A stretch of DNA of 25,224 bases from JBKPDV01 sp046728075 (GCA_046728075.1 JBKPDV010000039.1:1-25224); one strand, 5' to 3'. Counted from the first letter of the stretch, positions 7,187 through 14,511 are shown. The notes: a model not told the origin generated them from the letters alone. Made by a program: numbers and translations.

Positions 7187-8002
7187 ATGAGCGTCTTGAA
7201 GCCCAAGAAGCCCGTCTGGCTGTACGCCTCGCTCGGCGTCGGCGCCCTGTCGGTTCTGGTCTTCCTGCTTCTCTCGCGCCGCGAGCCGTGGAATGCGGGG
7301 CGCGCGGGAGGTCTCGTCTTCGGGATCGCGGCGTCGGTGATGTTTCTGATCGACCTGCTCTATCCTCTCCGCCGCCGCCTCTTCGGCTCCGTCTTCAAGA
7401 ACGCTCAGGGTTGGATCCAGTTCCACATCTATGGCGGTTCTGTCGCTTTCCTCTTCGTGATTGTCCACTCCGGTTTCAAATGGCCCGCGGGCACGCTCGG
7501 CTGGCTGCTGCTGGGTCTTTCTTTCTGGGCAGTGGTCTCCGGTCTTTTCGGCGTCTGGCTCCAGAAGTGGGTGCCGGCTCTGATGGCGAGCGGACTCTCC
7601 GTCGAGGCGTTGTTCGAGCGGATCCCTGAGCTGGTCGCCCATTTGAAGGAAGATGCCGAAACGTTGATCCAGGACTCCTCGGAGATGCTCGAGCGCTTCT
7701 ACGCGGATGACGTGCGGCCGGCGATGGCCGGGATCGCTCCGTCCTGGGGTTACCTCTTGGATGTGCGCAGCGGGCGGGACGCGCGGCTGGAGGCGTTCTC
7801 CCGCCTCTCCCCGTTTCTGGCGGAGGAGGAGCGCCCGCGCCTGGAAGACCTGAAGATGCTCCTGACGGAGAAGCTGGAGCTCGACGCCCAATACTCCCTC
7901 CAGCGTCTGCTCCGAATCTGGGTCGTCATCCACGTTCCGCCTTCGATTCTCCTCTTCGGAATCATGCTGTTCCACATATGGACCAGCCTGTCGTACCTCT
8001 AG
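7187..8002 (+). CDS. Probable membrane two-haem b-type cytochrome
   Basis: The 271-residue membrane protein has hydrophobic segments near residues 10-30, 42-60, 82-97, 102-122 and 245-268. Two helices each carry a pair of histidines separated by 13 residues: H80/H94 and H249/H263. This spacing places one ligand near each face of the membrane, as in ferric-reductase-like and cytochrome-b-type proteins, so two stacked haems are expected. Between them is a charged soluble stretch (about 130-240). I do not recognise a named family with certainty. It sits between the FeS protein and a decahaem cytochrome, in the same operon, so it most likely passes electrons across the inner membrane, or exchanges them with menaquinone. 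The start at ATG 7187 has only a weak ribosome site. Confidence 0.72.
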   Translation: MSVLKPKKPVWLYASLGVGALSVLVFLLLSRREPWNAGRAGGLVFGIAASVMFLIDLLYPLRRRLFGSVFKNAQGWIQFHIYGGSVAFLFVIVHSGFKWPAGTLGWLLLGLSFWAVVSGLFGVWLQKWVPALMASGLSVEALFERIPELVAHLKEDAETLIQDSSEMLERFYADDVRPAMAGIAPSWGYLLDVRSGRDARLEAFSRLSPFLAEEERPRLEDLKMLLTEKLELDAQYSLQRLLRIWVVIHVPPSILLFGIMLFHIWTSLSYL

Positions 8003-8006
8003 CCCG

Positions 8007-9506
8007 ATGCCCCGCTTTCTTCCTTCCGGCACGCCCTCGAGGACGAACAAATACGTCTATCCGAGAAACCGTCTTTTCGTCTTCTGGGTGTCGCTGGCCG
8101 TCGGGATCGGAATCGCGGCGCTCCTGACGTTTGCCGTGATCGGAGGCAAGAAGACGGTCGCTTCGCCGGGGCCCCTTTCGAGCGCCCACGCTCCTTTCGA
8201 AGCCAAGTGCGCCGCCTGTCATTCGCCTTCGGTGGCCGACGCGCGGTGCGAGTACTGCCACGATCCATTCGGGTCCAACCGTCTTCAGAACGCCGGGCAC
8301 GTCTGGTACGGCACGAAGAACGCGGCCCTCGTCGCGAAGGCGCAGACGGTGGATTGCGATCGCTGCCACGGGGATCATCGTGGACGCGCTTTTCCGATGA
8401 AGAAGATAGACGAGCGCGACTGCGCGCGTTGCCACTTTCCGAGTTTTGCCACCCATCCGCAGATCGCCCTCGTCAAGAAAGGCGTCATGAACGACGAGGG
8501 GATCCGATTCCCCCACGCGCGGCATCTTCTGGAGATGCAGAAGGCAAACCTCGAGCGATGCCAGTACTGCCATGAGCCGACGCGGGACCGGCGGGGATTC
8601 GAGCAGGTCTCCTTCGATCGCCACTGCGCGCGCTGTCACGCGAAGGGTGGAGTGGTCGGAACGACGGATCCGATCGCCCGAGCCGCAATCGTCCTGCCGG
8701 GAGAGATCGGGGCTCCCTGGGCCCAGGCTCTCGTCGGCAACGTTCAGAAGCTGCCCCGAGACAAGGTCGTGGTCGTCAACATCCAGCACCAGGACCCGTG
8801 GATCATCTACAACCTCTGGAAGCTCTCCCGCGAAGTGGACCCGGACAGCCTCGCGCGCAAGCGCACACAGCTGGCCGGGAAGATCGATCAGCTCCTCTAT
8901 CAGCTCCGCGAGCCTCCCACGCGAGGCCTCGCCCTGGCGAACCTTCGCGCCGAGGAGAAGCGTCTGCAGGCCGTCGTGCGCGCCGCCCGCACTCCCGCCG
9001 ACAGCAAGAGGGCGCGCCGCGCGCTGGACCGGGTGCGCATCCAGATCGAGCTCGGGCCGCTCCAGATGACCGCGCCCAGACCCCGCGACCGTTCCCAGAT
9101 CGAAGCCGAGCTCGCGCGCCGGCGCAGCGAGCTCTCCGACTTCGACATCGCGGCCTCGGGCCCCACGACCCCGCTCTCGTCCGAAGAGAAAGAGAAACGG
9201 CTCGCGGCGGTCGTCGCGATGACCTCGGCGTGCGTGAAGTGCCACATCTACGACGCGTCGCTGATGCGACCGGTCAACGCCGCCAAGCCCGTTCTCGACC
9301 GTGCGCGCTTCAACCACCTGCCGCACGTTCAGCAGGTGGGTTGCGAGTCCTGCCATGGGATGGTCGTCAAGAGCACCAAGGCGGAAAACGTGAATCTGCC
9401 CGGGATCGCGAACTGTCAGGGATGCCACCGGCCCTCTCGCAGCCGTGCCGATTGCGCGGAGTGCCACCGCTATCATCCTCCCACCGAGCCATGGCCACCG
9501 ATCTGA
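8007..9506 (+). CDS. Membrane-anchored decahaem cytochrome c
   Basis: The 499-residue protein starts four bases after the upstream stop. A basic N-terminus and a single hydrophobic segment (about residues 22-46) act as anchor. Ten CxxCH motifs follow in two groups: CAACH, CEYCH, CDRCH, CARCH, CQYCH and CARCH before residue 215, and CVKCH, CESCH, CQGCH and CAECH near the C-terminus (about 410-490). Between the groups is a stretch of about 190 residues rich in Arg, Glu, Ala and Leu that should form a long helical or coiled-coil arm without haems. The haem domains face the periplasm. The gene overlaps the next one by 16 bases, so they are translationally coupled. As the periplasmic end of the cluster it would accept electrons from the b-type protein and pass them to a soluble carrier or an outer-membrane conduit; this path is inference. 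Confidence 0.92.
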   Translation: MPRFLPSGTPSRTNKYVYPRNRLFVFWVSLAVGIGIAALLTFAVIGGKKTVASPGPLSSAHAPFEAKCAACHSPSVADARCEYCHDPFGSNRLQNAGHVWYGTKNAALVAKAQTVDCDRCHGDHRGRAFPMKKIDERDCARCHFPSFATHPQIALVKKGVMNDEGIRFPHARHLLEMQKANLERCQYCHEPTRDRRGFEQVSFDRHCARCHAKGGVVGTTDPIARAAIVLPGEIGAPWAQALVGNVQKLPRDKVVVVNIQHQDPWIIYNLWKLSREVDPDSLARKRTQLAGKIDQLLYQLREPPTRGLALANLRAEEKRLQAVVRAARTPADSKRARRALDRVRIQIELGPLQMTAPRPRDRSQIEAELARRRSELSDFDIAASGPTTPLSSEEKEKRLAAVVAMTSACVKCHIYDASLMRPVNAAKPVLDRARFNHLPHVQQVGCESCHGMVVKSTKAENVNLPGIANCQGCHRPSRSRADCAECHRYHPPTEPWPPI

Positions 9507-11281
9507 TCCAGGCCGCTCTGCTCTACCGGCGGGAGCCCGAGCGGAACTTCCCGGTCCCGCAGGGAGACGCCTCGATCGGTTATGACCCCGCCAACGACGT
9601 TCGAGTCCCCTTCGAAGGGGTCTCGCGCCGCCACGCTCGGATCACCTTCGACGGAAAGGAATTCTGGATCCAGGACACCGGCTCTTCCAACGGAACGTTC
9701 TTAAACGGCAACCGCTTGAAGCGCAAGGAGCGGCTCCGGCACTTGGACGTCGTGACGCTGGGCCGGCGCGTGGACCTGATCTTCGTGCGCAAAGCGATGG
9801 AGGGCTCCCGGGTCAAGCGTCACGGAATCGAGTCGGCGTCCATCGAAACGTTGGACGGCGCGGAGACAGGAAGACGGGATGAGATCCCGAGGGGCTCCTT
9901 CACGATCGGTCGCGCCCCATCGAACAATGTGGTCGCCGATAGCCAACTCATCTCCAAGATTCACGCAAGGCTCGAGCGCACCGGTCTGCAGCTCGTGATC
10001 ACCGACCTGCAGTCGGCCAACGGGACGTTCGTGGAAGGCAAGCGCATCACTTCTCACGTTCTGCGCGACGGTGAGGTCTTCAACCTCGGCCACGGCCGCA
10101 GCTACCGCGTTCGGTTGAACGAGGGGGAAGTCTTCACTCACGACGTCGCCATGGCGCCGGGCCGCGACATGACGGTCGCGGAGCTGCCCATCGATTGGAA
10201 AACGAGAATCGAATGGTCTCCGGAGGAGAAGGCGGTCTTCGACAAGGCAGCGGCCGGCCGCAAATCGCCAACCTTTGCGCAGCTTCCCGCACAACCCGCA
10301 CGCGTTTCGATCGCACCCAAGGCGCCGCCCACGGCGCCGCCGCCGATCAAGCCCGCGCCGGAGCCGAAGCGAGCCGCGCCGGCGCCCCCGCCGACTCAGC
10401 CGCCCGTTCCCTCGCAGCCTGTGCCGCCGCCGGCAGCTGCCAAGCCAGCCGCCGCGCCTGCTCAGCCGCCGATTCCCTCGCCGTCTGTGCCGCCGCCGGT
10501 AGCCGCCAAGCCAGCCGCCCCGCCGCCTCAGCCGCCGGTTCTGTCGCAGCCAGTGCCGCCGCCGGCCGACGCCAAGCCACCCGCCGCGCCCGCTCCTCCG
10601 CCGGTGTTCTCGCAGCCTGTGCCTCCTGCCGCCAAGCAACCGGAGAAGTCCGCTGCTGGTTCTCCAGTCGCGCCCGCTCCTCCCGAGGCGGCACCGCGCC
10701 CGGCAGCTGGGGAGCCGGCGGTCGATCGGAAAACCGCCGTTTCTCCTCCACTGCCCTCACCCGCGGCGCCGCCCGCTCCTGCACCGGCCGAGACGAAGAG
10801 TCCGGTCCCCGCGGCGAGTGCTCCTTCCCCCTCTTCTCCGGTCCCAGCTCCGAAGGCTCCCGCTCCGGTCGCCGCGCCGCCCGCTCGCCAGCAGCCCGCG
10901 CCGTCGGCGCCGCCTCCGGGAGGCAGCGCGGTTCCCCCAGACGAACAGCGGACGCGTCCTCTGGAACCCAGACCGGCCAGCATCCGGGGCGTCATCCTCG
11001 AAGGACCGGACATGCGATTCACATTGCCACCGGGGGATCATGAGATCGGCCGCCTCCCGGGCATGTCGGTCCAGATCGAAGGCTCCGGCGTCTCGCGACA
11101 CCATTCGATGTTGCGAGTGAGCGCGTCGGAGGTCACCGTGGAGGACCTCGGCAGCAAGAACGGGACGTACGTGAACAATCAGCGCATCGTCGGAGCCCGC
11201 CGTCTCATTCACGGCGACAAGCTGGCGATCGGCGAGATCAAGTTCAAAGTGTTTTTCGAGCAGGGAACCGCGAGTCGGTAG
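9491..11281 (+). CDS. Triple FHA-domain protein with proline-rich linker
   Basis: The 596-residue protein starts at ATG 9491 inside the 3' end of the decahaem gene (16-base overlap). It contains three forkhead-associated domains. FHA1 is at about 22-90 (SRRH, SSNGTF), FHA2 at about 125-215 (IGR, LISKIH, SANGTF) and FHA3 at about 505-590 (IGR, SRHH, SKNGTY). FHA domains bind phosphothreonine peptides. FHA2 and FHA3 keep the core Gly-Arg, Ser, His and Asn-Gly residues, while FHA1 has IGY instead of the usual Gly-Arg. FHA2 and FHA3 are joined by about 220 residues of Pro/Ala-rich linker with in-frame repeats. There is no signal peptide or membrane segment, so it should be cytoplasmic. It probably links the redox proteins to a Ser/Thr-kinase network; no kinase gene is in the window. 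Confidence 0.92.
   Translation: MATDLIQAALLYRREPERNFPVPQGDASIGYDPANDVRVPFEGVSRRHARITFDGKEFWIQDTGSSNGTFLNGNRLKRKERLRHLDVVTLGRRVDLIFVRKAMEGSRVKRHGIESASIETLDGAETGRRDEIPRGSFTIGRAPSNNVVADSQLISKIHARLERTGLQLVITDLQSANGTFVEGKRITSHVLRDGEVFNLGHGRSYRVRLNEGEVFTHDVAMAPGRDMTVAELPIDWKTRIEWSPEEKAVFDKAAAGRKSPTFAQLPAQPARVSIAPKAPPTAPPPIKPAPEPKRAAPAPPPTQPPVPSQPVPPPAAAKPAAAPAQPPIPSPSVPPPVAAKPAAPPPQPPVLSQPVPPPADAKPPAAPAPPPVFSQPVPPAAKQPEKSAAGSPVAPAPPEAAPRPAAGEPAVDRKTAVSPPLPSPAAPPAPAPAETKSPVPAASAPSPSSPVPAPKAPAPVAAPPARQQPAPSAPPPGGSAVPPDEQRTRPLEPRPASIRGVILEGPDMRFTLPPGDHEIGRLPGMSVQIEGSGVSRHHSMLRVSASEVTVEDLGSKNGTYVNNQRIVGARRLIHGDKLAIGEIKFKVFFEQGTASR
10384..10640 (+). repeat. In-frame proline-rich repeats in FHA linker
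   Basis: About four imperfect copies of a 26-residue unit (PPxPSQPVPPPxAAKPAAAP type) are encoded in tandem within the FHA protein linker. They are in frame and coding, and likely vary in number between strains. Confidence 0.75.
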
Positions 11282-11336
11282 GAAGGTCCCTCACGCACCG
11301 CGACGGCACGGGACAGAGGGAAGCGGGAGCAACGGG

Positions 11337-11993
11337 TTAGGAGTGACGGCGGAGCAGGCGGGCGGCCCGGGATTCCAGGGAAAGCATCCAGAGGAAGAGG
11401 GCGGAGAAGCCGAGGAGGCCTCCGAAGAAGACGACCTTCGTCGGCGAGTCCATCAGGACTTTTCCCTGGGGATTGATGACGGTCTGCGGGTGCAGCGAAG
11501 AGGTGATTCGAGGCACGATAAAGGTCAGAAACGGCATGAGAACCGCGGCAAAGAGCGCGTAGGCTGCCGCCATCGGCGCCCGCCGCTCCGGATCCTCGAC
11601 GGCCGCGCGCAGGAACAGGTAAGCGCCGTAGAGGAAGATCAACAAGAGAAAAGAGGACTCCCGCGGGTCCCAGTTCCAGTAGGACCCCCACATGATCTTC
11701 GCGAAGAGAGAACCGGTGATCAGGGCGAGCACCGCAAAGAGGAGTCCCAGCCGGACCGCCGAGACGGCGATGTCGTCGTGCCAGGGATTGCGCCGGAGCA
11801 GGTAGGCCAGCGAATACGCGGCCGCCACGAGAAAGGCGAGGGTCGCGGTCCAGGCGCACGGTACGTGAAAGAAAACGATTCGTGACGACTCACCGAGGAA
11901 ACCTTCGGCCGGCTTTGGCCAGAGGAAGGCCGCCGCGGTGAAGGCGGCCATGTAGGGAAGCAGGAGCCACTTCAGGAACTTCATCGCGGTCAT
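11337..11993 (-). CDS. ccmC: Haem exporter/handler CcmC
   Basis: The product is a six-helix membrane protein of about 219 residues from ATG 11993. A second in-frame ATG at 11984 gives an equally good start, and neither has a strong ribosome site. The haem-handling signature WGSYWNWDPRES spans about residues 102-113. Conserved periplasmic histidines are at about 43 (HVPCAW) and 168 (SSLHPQ). CcmC passes haem, delivered to the outer face of the membrane, to the chaperone CcmE during System I cytochrome c maturation. It is last in a ccmA-ccmB-ccmC row and converges on the FHA gene with a 55-base gap. A CcmD-like peptide, CcmE, CcmF and CcmH are not in the window. The upstream gap is occupied by a stutter repeat. 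Confidence 0.93.
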   Translation of the reverse strand: MTAMKFLKWLLLPYMAAFTAAAFLWPKPAEGFLGESSRIVFFHVPCAWTATLAFLVAAAYSLAYLLRRNPWHDDIAVSAVRLGLLFAVLALITGSLFAKIMWGSYWNWDPRESSFLLLIFLYGAYLFLRAAVEDPERRAPMAAAYALFAAVLMPFLTFIVPRITSSLHPQTVINPQGKVLMDSPTKVVFFGGLLGFSALFLWMLSLESRAARLLRRHS

Positions 11994-12000
11994 TATCCGA

Positions 12001-12067
12001 TAGCTATCAGCTCTCAGCTTTTGGTCACCCGCTTGGCTGACAGCTGAAGGCTGATAGCTGTGAGCTA
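12001..12067. repeat. Stutter repeat with inverted arms (AGCTATC/CAGCT units)
   Basis: Between ccmB and ccmC, the left arm TAGCTATCAGCTCTCAGCT is mirrored by a right arm ending in GCTGATAGCTGTGAGCTA. The arms are complementary with a few mismatches around a short spacer. The ccmB stop codon lies in the right arm. Confidence 0.7.
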
Positions 12068-12835
12068 GTCCTCCCAGGCCGCGCGTACGAGCAGGTACGC
12101 CGCGCACGACGCGGCTCCGTCATAAGCCACCAGGACTCGCATCGCGACGGCCGGAAACCGGCCGGCGCAGGCTTCCATCGTCGCGGTGATGGCCGACAAC
12201 AAGAGCGGGACGAGCAAAGGGAAAGAAATGACGACGAAAAGAACGTTTTTCTGAGAAGCGCGCGCCACGAGGGCCGAGAGAAACGTCGAAACGACGGAGA
12301 GGCCGAATCCGGCGGTGACCAGCACCAGGGCCAACGTGGCGGGCGATTCGATCCGCCAATCCAGAAGAACGGTAAAGGCCGGCACCACAACCGCCGCGAT
12401 CGCGAGAAAGAGAGAGAAATTGAAGAGGGTCTTGCCCGAGAGGACGATCGGCGCCGATGCGACCCGGCGCAGGGCCAGCGCAGTTCCGGTTTCTTCTTCC
12501 CGTACATAGGCGCGGGGAAGCCCTGTCGCAGCGGAAAAAAAGAGGATGATCCAGAGAAGGGCCGAGGTCACCGCACCGCGGGCCTCGGGAGGCACACCCA
12601 TCGGTCCGATCGCGAAGGAGACGAGCGTCAGGGCTGTGGCCGCAAAGAAAAAGACCGACGCCAGCGCGATCCGCCGGCGCAGCTCCTGGGCGGCGTCCTT
12701 GGAGCAGACGGCCCAGGCTCTCGAGAGACTGTTCGCCGCTCGACTCTCCCCGTCCACCCGTCGCCCCGTCCCCCCGTCAGCGACAGACTGGGGGACTGGG
12801 GGACTGGGGGACGGGGGGACTCGGAGCGACGTCAT
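12065..12835 (-). CDS. ccmB: Haem exporter membrane subunit CcmB
   Basis: The frame encodes 256 residues. The CcmB core, about 215 residues with six membrane helices, begins near SRAWAVCSKDAAQELRRR and includes the cytoplasmic stretch YVREEETGTALALRRVASAP typical of the family. CcmB is the membrane partner of the ATPase CcmA in the CcmABCD complex. ATG 12835 overlaps the ccmA stop (ATGA), which suggests coupling. However, the first 35 or so residues are encoded largely by a tandem GGGGGACT-type DNA repeat and read as low-complexity Pro/Ser/Gly. Either the repeat has inserted in frame after the natural start, or translation really begins further in, for example at GTG 12757. Codon use and composition of the extension differ from the rest. 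Confidence 0.9.
   Translation of the reverse strand: MTSLRVPPSPSPPVPQSVADGGTGRRVDGESRAANSLSRAWAVCSKDAAQELRRRIALASVFFFAATALTLVSFAIGPMGVPPEARGAVTSALLWIILFFSAATGLPRAYVREEETGTALALRRVASAPIVLSGKTLFNFSLFLAIAAVVVPAFTVLLDWRIESPATLALVLVTAGFGLSVVSTFLSALVARASQKNVLFVVISFPLLVPLLLSAITATMEACAGRFPAVAMRVLVAYDGAASCAAYLLVRAAWED
12749..12820. repeat. Stutter repeat with inverted arms inside the 5' end of ccmB
   Basis: The left arm at 12749-12779 (CCCCGTCC/CCCGTC units) faces the right arm at 12788-12820 (four GGGGGACT-like units) in inverted orientation, separated by eight bases. Confidence 0.75.
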
Positions 12836-13470
12836 CGTCCCAACCGCACAACCTGGTCCGGTTCCACGAAGTCGCGTTCGTCGTTGGACGCGAGCACGAC
12901 GGCTCCCGAGCGGCGCCGCTGCCCGATCACGGCCTGGACGATCTGGCGTCCGTCGGCGTCCAGGCCCGCCATCGGCTCGTCGAGCAACAGGATCGGCGGA
13001 TCGAACAGAAGCGCAAAGGCGATACGCAGGCGTTGCTTCATCCCGGTCGAGAATGCGCCCACCCGCTGATTCGCCGCCTGCACGAGCCCCACGCTCGCGA
13101 GCATCGCGTCGATCTCCCGGGGCCGAGCAGGTCGACCGGCGGCGCGGCGGAAGAAAATCAGGTTCTCTCGAGCGGAGAAATCCTCGTAGAAAGCCAGATC
13201 CAGCCCCGCCCAGCCGGTCGCCAGCCGCTTTTCGTCTCCGGCCAGCTCGCGGTCACCCAGCCGAAGGCGAACCGCGCCGGCGCTGGGGCGCAGAAGCGAG
13301 GACAGAATCTTGACGAGAGTGGTTTTACCGCTCCCGTTTCTTCCCTGGACGGCCGTGAGGCCCGCCTCGACTGAGAAAGTTAGGCCCGAAAAGAGAGGGA
13401 CGCCCCCGTAGGACTTCGCCAGATTCTGCACCTCGAGTGTTGTCGGGGACACAGGACGAAGATAGTTCAA
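12832..13470 (-). CDS. ccmA: Haem exporter ATPase CcmA
   Basis: The 212-residue ABC ATPase matches the short CcmA type. The Walker A GRNGSGKT is at about 43-50, a degenerate signature FSTGMKQ at 140-146, and Walker B ILLLDE at 160-165. It powers CcmB/CcmC in releasing haem for cytochrome c assembly. The H-loop histidine seems replaced: the strand after Walker B reads VVLASNDERD, where a His is usual. The start is uncertain. The frame opens at TTG 13470, and GTG 13452 is an alternative; neither has a clear ribosome site because a repeat array lies directly upstream. The gene is divergent from the oxidase operon, so both units may respond to the same respiratory demand. Confidence 0.9.
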   Translation of the reverse strand: MNYLRPVSPTTLEVQNLAKSYGGVPLFSGLTFSVEAGLTAVQGRNGSGKTTLVKILSSLLRPSAGAVRLRLGDRELAGDEKRLATGWAGLDLAFYEDFSARENLIFFRRAAGRPARPREIDAMLASVGLVQAANQRVGAFSTGMKQRLRIAFALLFDPPILLLDEPMAGLDADGRQIVQAVIGQRRRSGAVVLASNDERDFVEPDQVVRLGR

Positions 13471-13472
13471 AC

Positions 13473-13560
13473 GGTCGGTAGTCGGTAGTCGGTAGTCAGT
13501 AGTCGGCAGTTGGACGGGCTTGATTTTTCCTACCGACTATCGACTACCGACTATCGACTT
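13473..13560. repeat. Stutter repeat with inverted arms (GTCGGTA units)
   Basis: Left arm 13473-13515 carries five to six GTCGGTA/GTCAGTA units; right arm 13531-13558 carries CTACCGACTATCGA units, the reverse complement. The two can form one long hairpin between divergent ccmA and the oxidase operon. Confidence 0.8.
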
Positions 13561-13568
13561 CCCCTTGA

Positions 13569-13574
13569 TATGAT
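13569..13574 (+). promoter_or_regulatory. Possible -10 (TATGAT) for the oxidase operon
   Basis: TATGAT lies just after the repeat hairpin, 109 bases before ATG 13683. The -35 position falls inside the repeat arm and does not match well. Confidence 0.25.
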
Positions 13575-13682
13575 CCCGCGGTTCAGATGATCACTGGTTT
13601 CGGCGCCCGGGGCATTCCCGGCTCGTCCTCGGAAGCGCCGCAGAAATTACCGGCAACCGACATGACTCGAAGGAGAGCTTGG

Positions 13683-14492
13683 ATGCTAAGACGCGCATGG
13701 TATGCCCTGTTGTTGACCGCCTTTGCACTATCGTTTGTGGCATGCGGAGGCAAAGAGGACGAAGAGGAGGAAGCCCCGGCCAAGAGCGCCGCGACGACCT
13801 CGACCTCGGCGGCAGCGCCGTCGACATCCTCGGCGCCGGCGGGCGCTCCCGCCGCCGGCGGCGCGACGGTCACCGGCAAGATCGCTTTTACGGGGGGTGC
13901 TCCCCAGATGGAACAGTTGAAAATGGACGCCGATGCCTACTGCAAGGCGGCGCACCAGGCCCCGGTCTACGCGCAGGAAGTCGAGGTCAACGGAAACGGC
14001 ACGCTCAAGGACGTGCTCGTGTTCGTCAAATCCGGCGTGACCGGCAACTACACCGCACCGGCCGAAGCGGTCACCCTCGACCAGAGGGGCTGCCAGTACC
14101 ATCCGCACATCTTCGGCATTCAGGCGGGCCAGCCGTTGAAGATCCTCAACAGCGACGGGACCCTTCACAACATCCATGCTCTTCCCAAGATCAACACGGA
14201 GTTCAACATCGGGCAGCCTTTCCAGAAAATGGAGACCCTCAAGAAGTTCGACAAGCCCGAAGTGCCGCTGCGCTTTAAGTGCGATGTCCACAAGTGGATG
14301 GGCGCGTACTGCGGCGTCTTCAACCATCCTTTCTACGCGGTCACCAACGATCAGGGCACTTTCGAGATCAAGGGTCTGCCTCCGGGCAACTATGTGATCG
14401 AGGCGTGGCAGGAGAAATATGGATCGCAGGACCAGAACGTCACGATCTCCGGCTCCGAGTCGAAGACCGTCGATTTCGGCTTCAAAGGGTGA
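13683..14492 (+). CDS. Lipoprotein with cupredoxin-like metal site
   Basis: The 269-residue product starts at ATG 13683, with AGGAG seven bases upstream; other in-frame ATGs at 13587 and 13662 lack such a site. It has a lipoprotein signal (LLLTAFALSFVAC, Cys lipidated), an acidic and Ala/Ser/Pro linker, then a beta-rich domain. Likely copper ligands are H162 or H165 (LHNIHALP), C200, H203 and M206 in KCDVHKWM, which resembles the Cys-His-Met loop of blue copper proteins but with shorter spacing. The last 60 residues (GTFEIKGLPPGNYVIEAW) look like a carboxypeptidase-regulatory-type fold. It is the first gene of the cytochrome oxidase operon, about 19 bases before coxB, so it may donate electrons to CuA or help deliver copper. 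It could also be a cupredoxin-fold protein without metal. Confidence 0.8.
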   Translation: MLRRAWYALLLTAFALSFVACGGKEDEEEEAPAKSAATTSTSAAAPSTSSAPAGAPAAGGATVTGKIAFTGGAPQMEQLKMDADAYCKAAHQAPVYAQEVEVNGNGTLKDVLVFVKSGVTGNYTAPAEAVTLDQRGCQYHPHIFGIQAGQPLKILNSDGTLHNIHALPKINTEFNIGQPFQKMETLKKFDKPEVPLRFKCDVHKWMGAYCGVFNHPFYAVTNDQGTFEIKGLPPGNYVIEAWQEKYGSQDQNVTISGSESKTVDFGFKG

Positions 14493-14511
14493 GCGCAGGC
14501 GGGCGCCGGGC

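Noticed and set aside
9701..10639. Arg-rich minus-strand frame opposite the FHA gene
   Set aside because: Its composition is just the mirror of the Pro-rich repeats; no start context or homologous motif was seen.
10384..10640. Independent DNA repeat element
   Set aside because: The periodicity is in frame and explained by a Pro/Ala linker in the FHA protein.
11282..11336. Terminator between the FHA gene and ccmC
   Set aside because: Only a five-base GTCCC/GGGAC stem with a long loop and no T-run; too weak to annotate.
13473..13560. CRISPR-like array
   Set aside because: Units are 7-10 nt, directly abutting, with inverted partners and no spacers of constant length; no cas gene is present.
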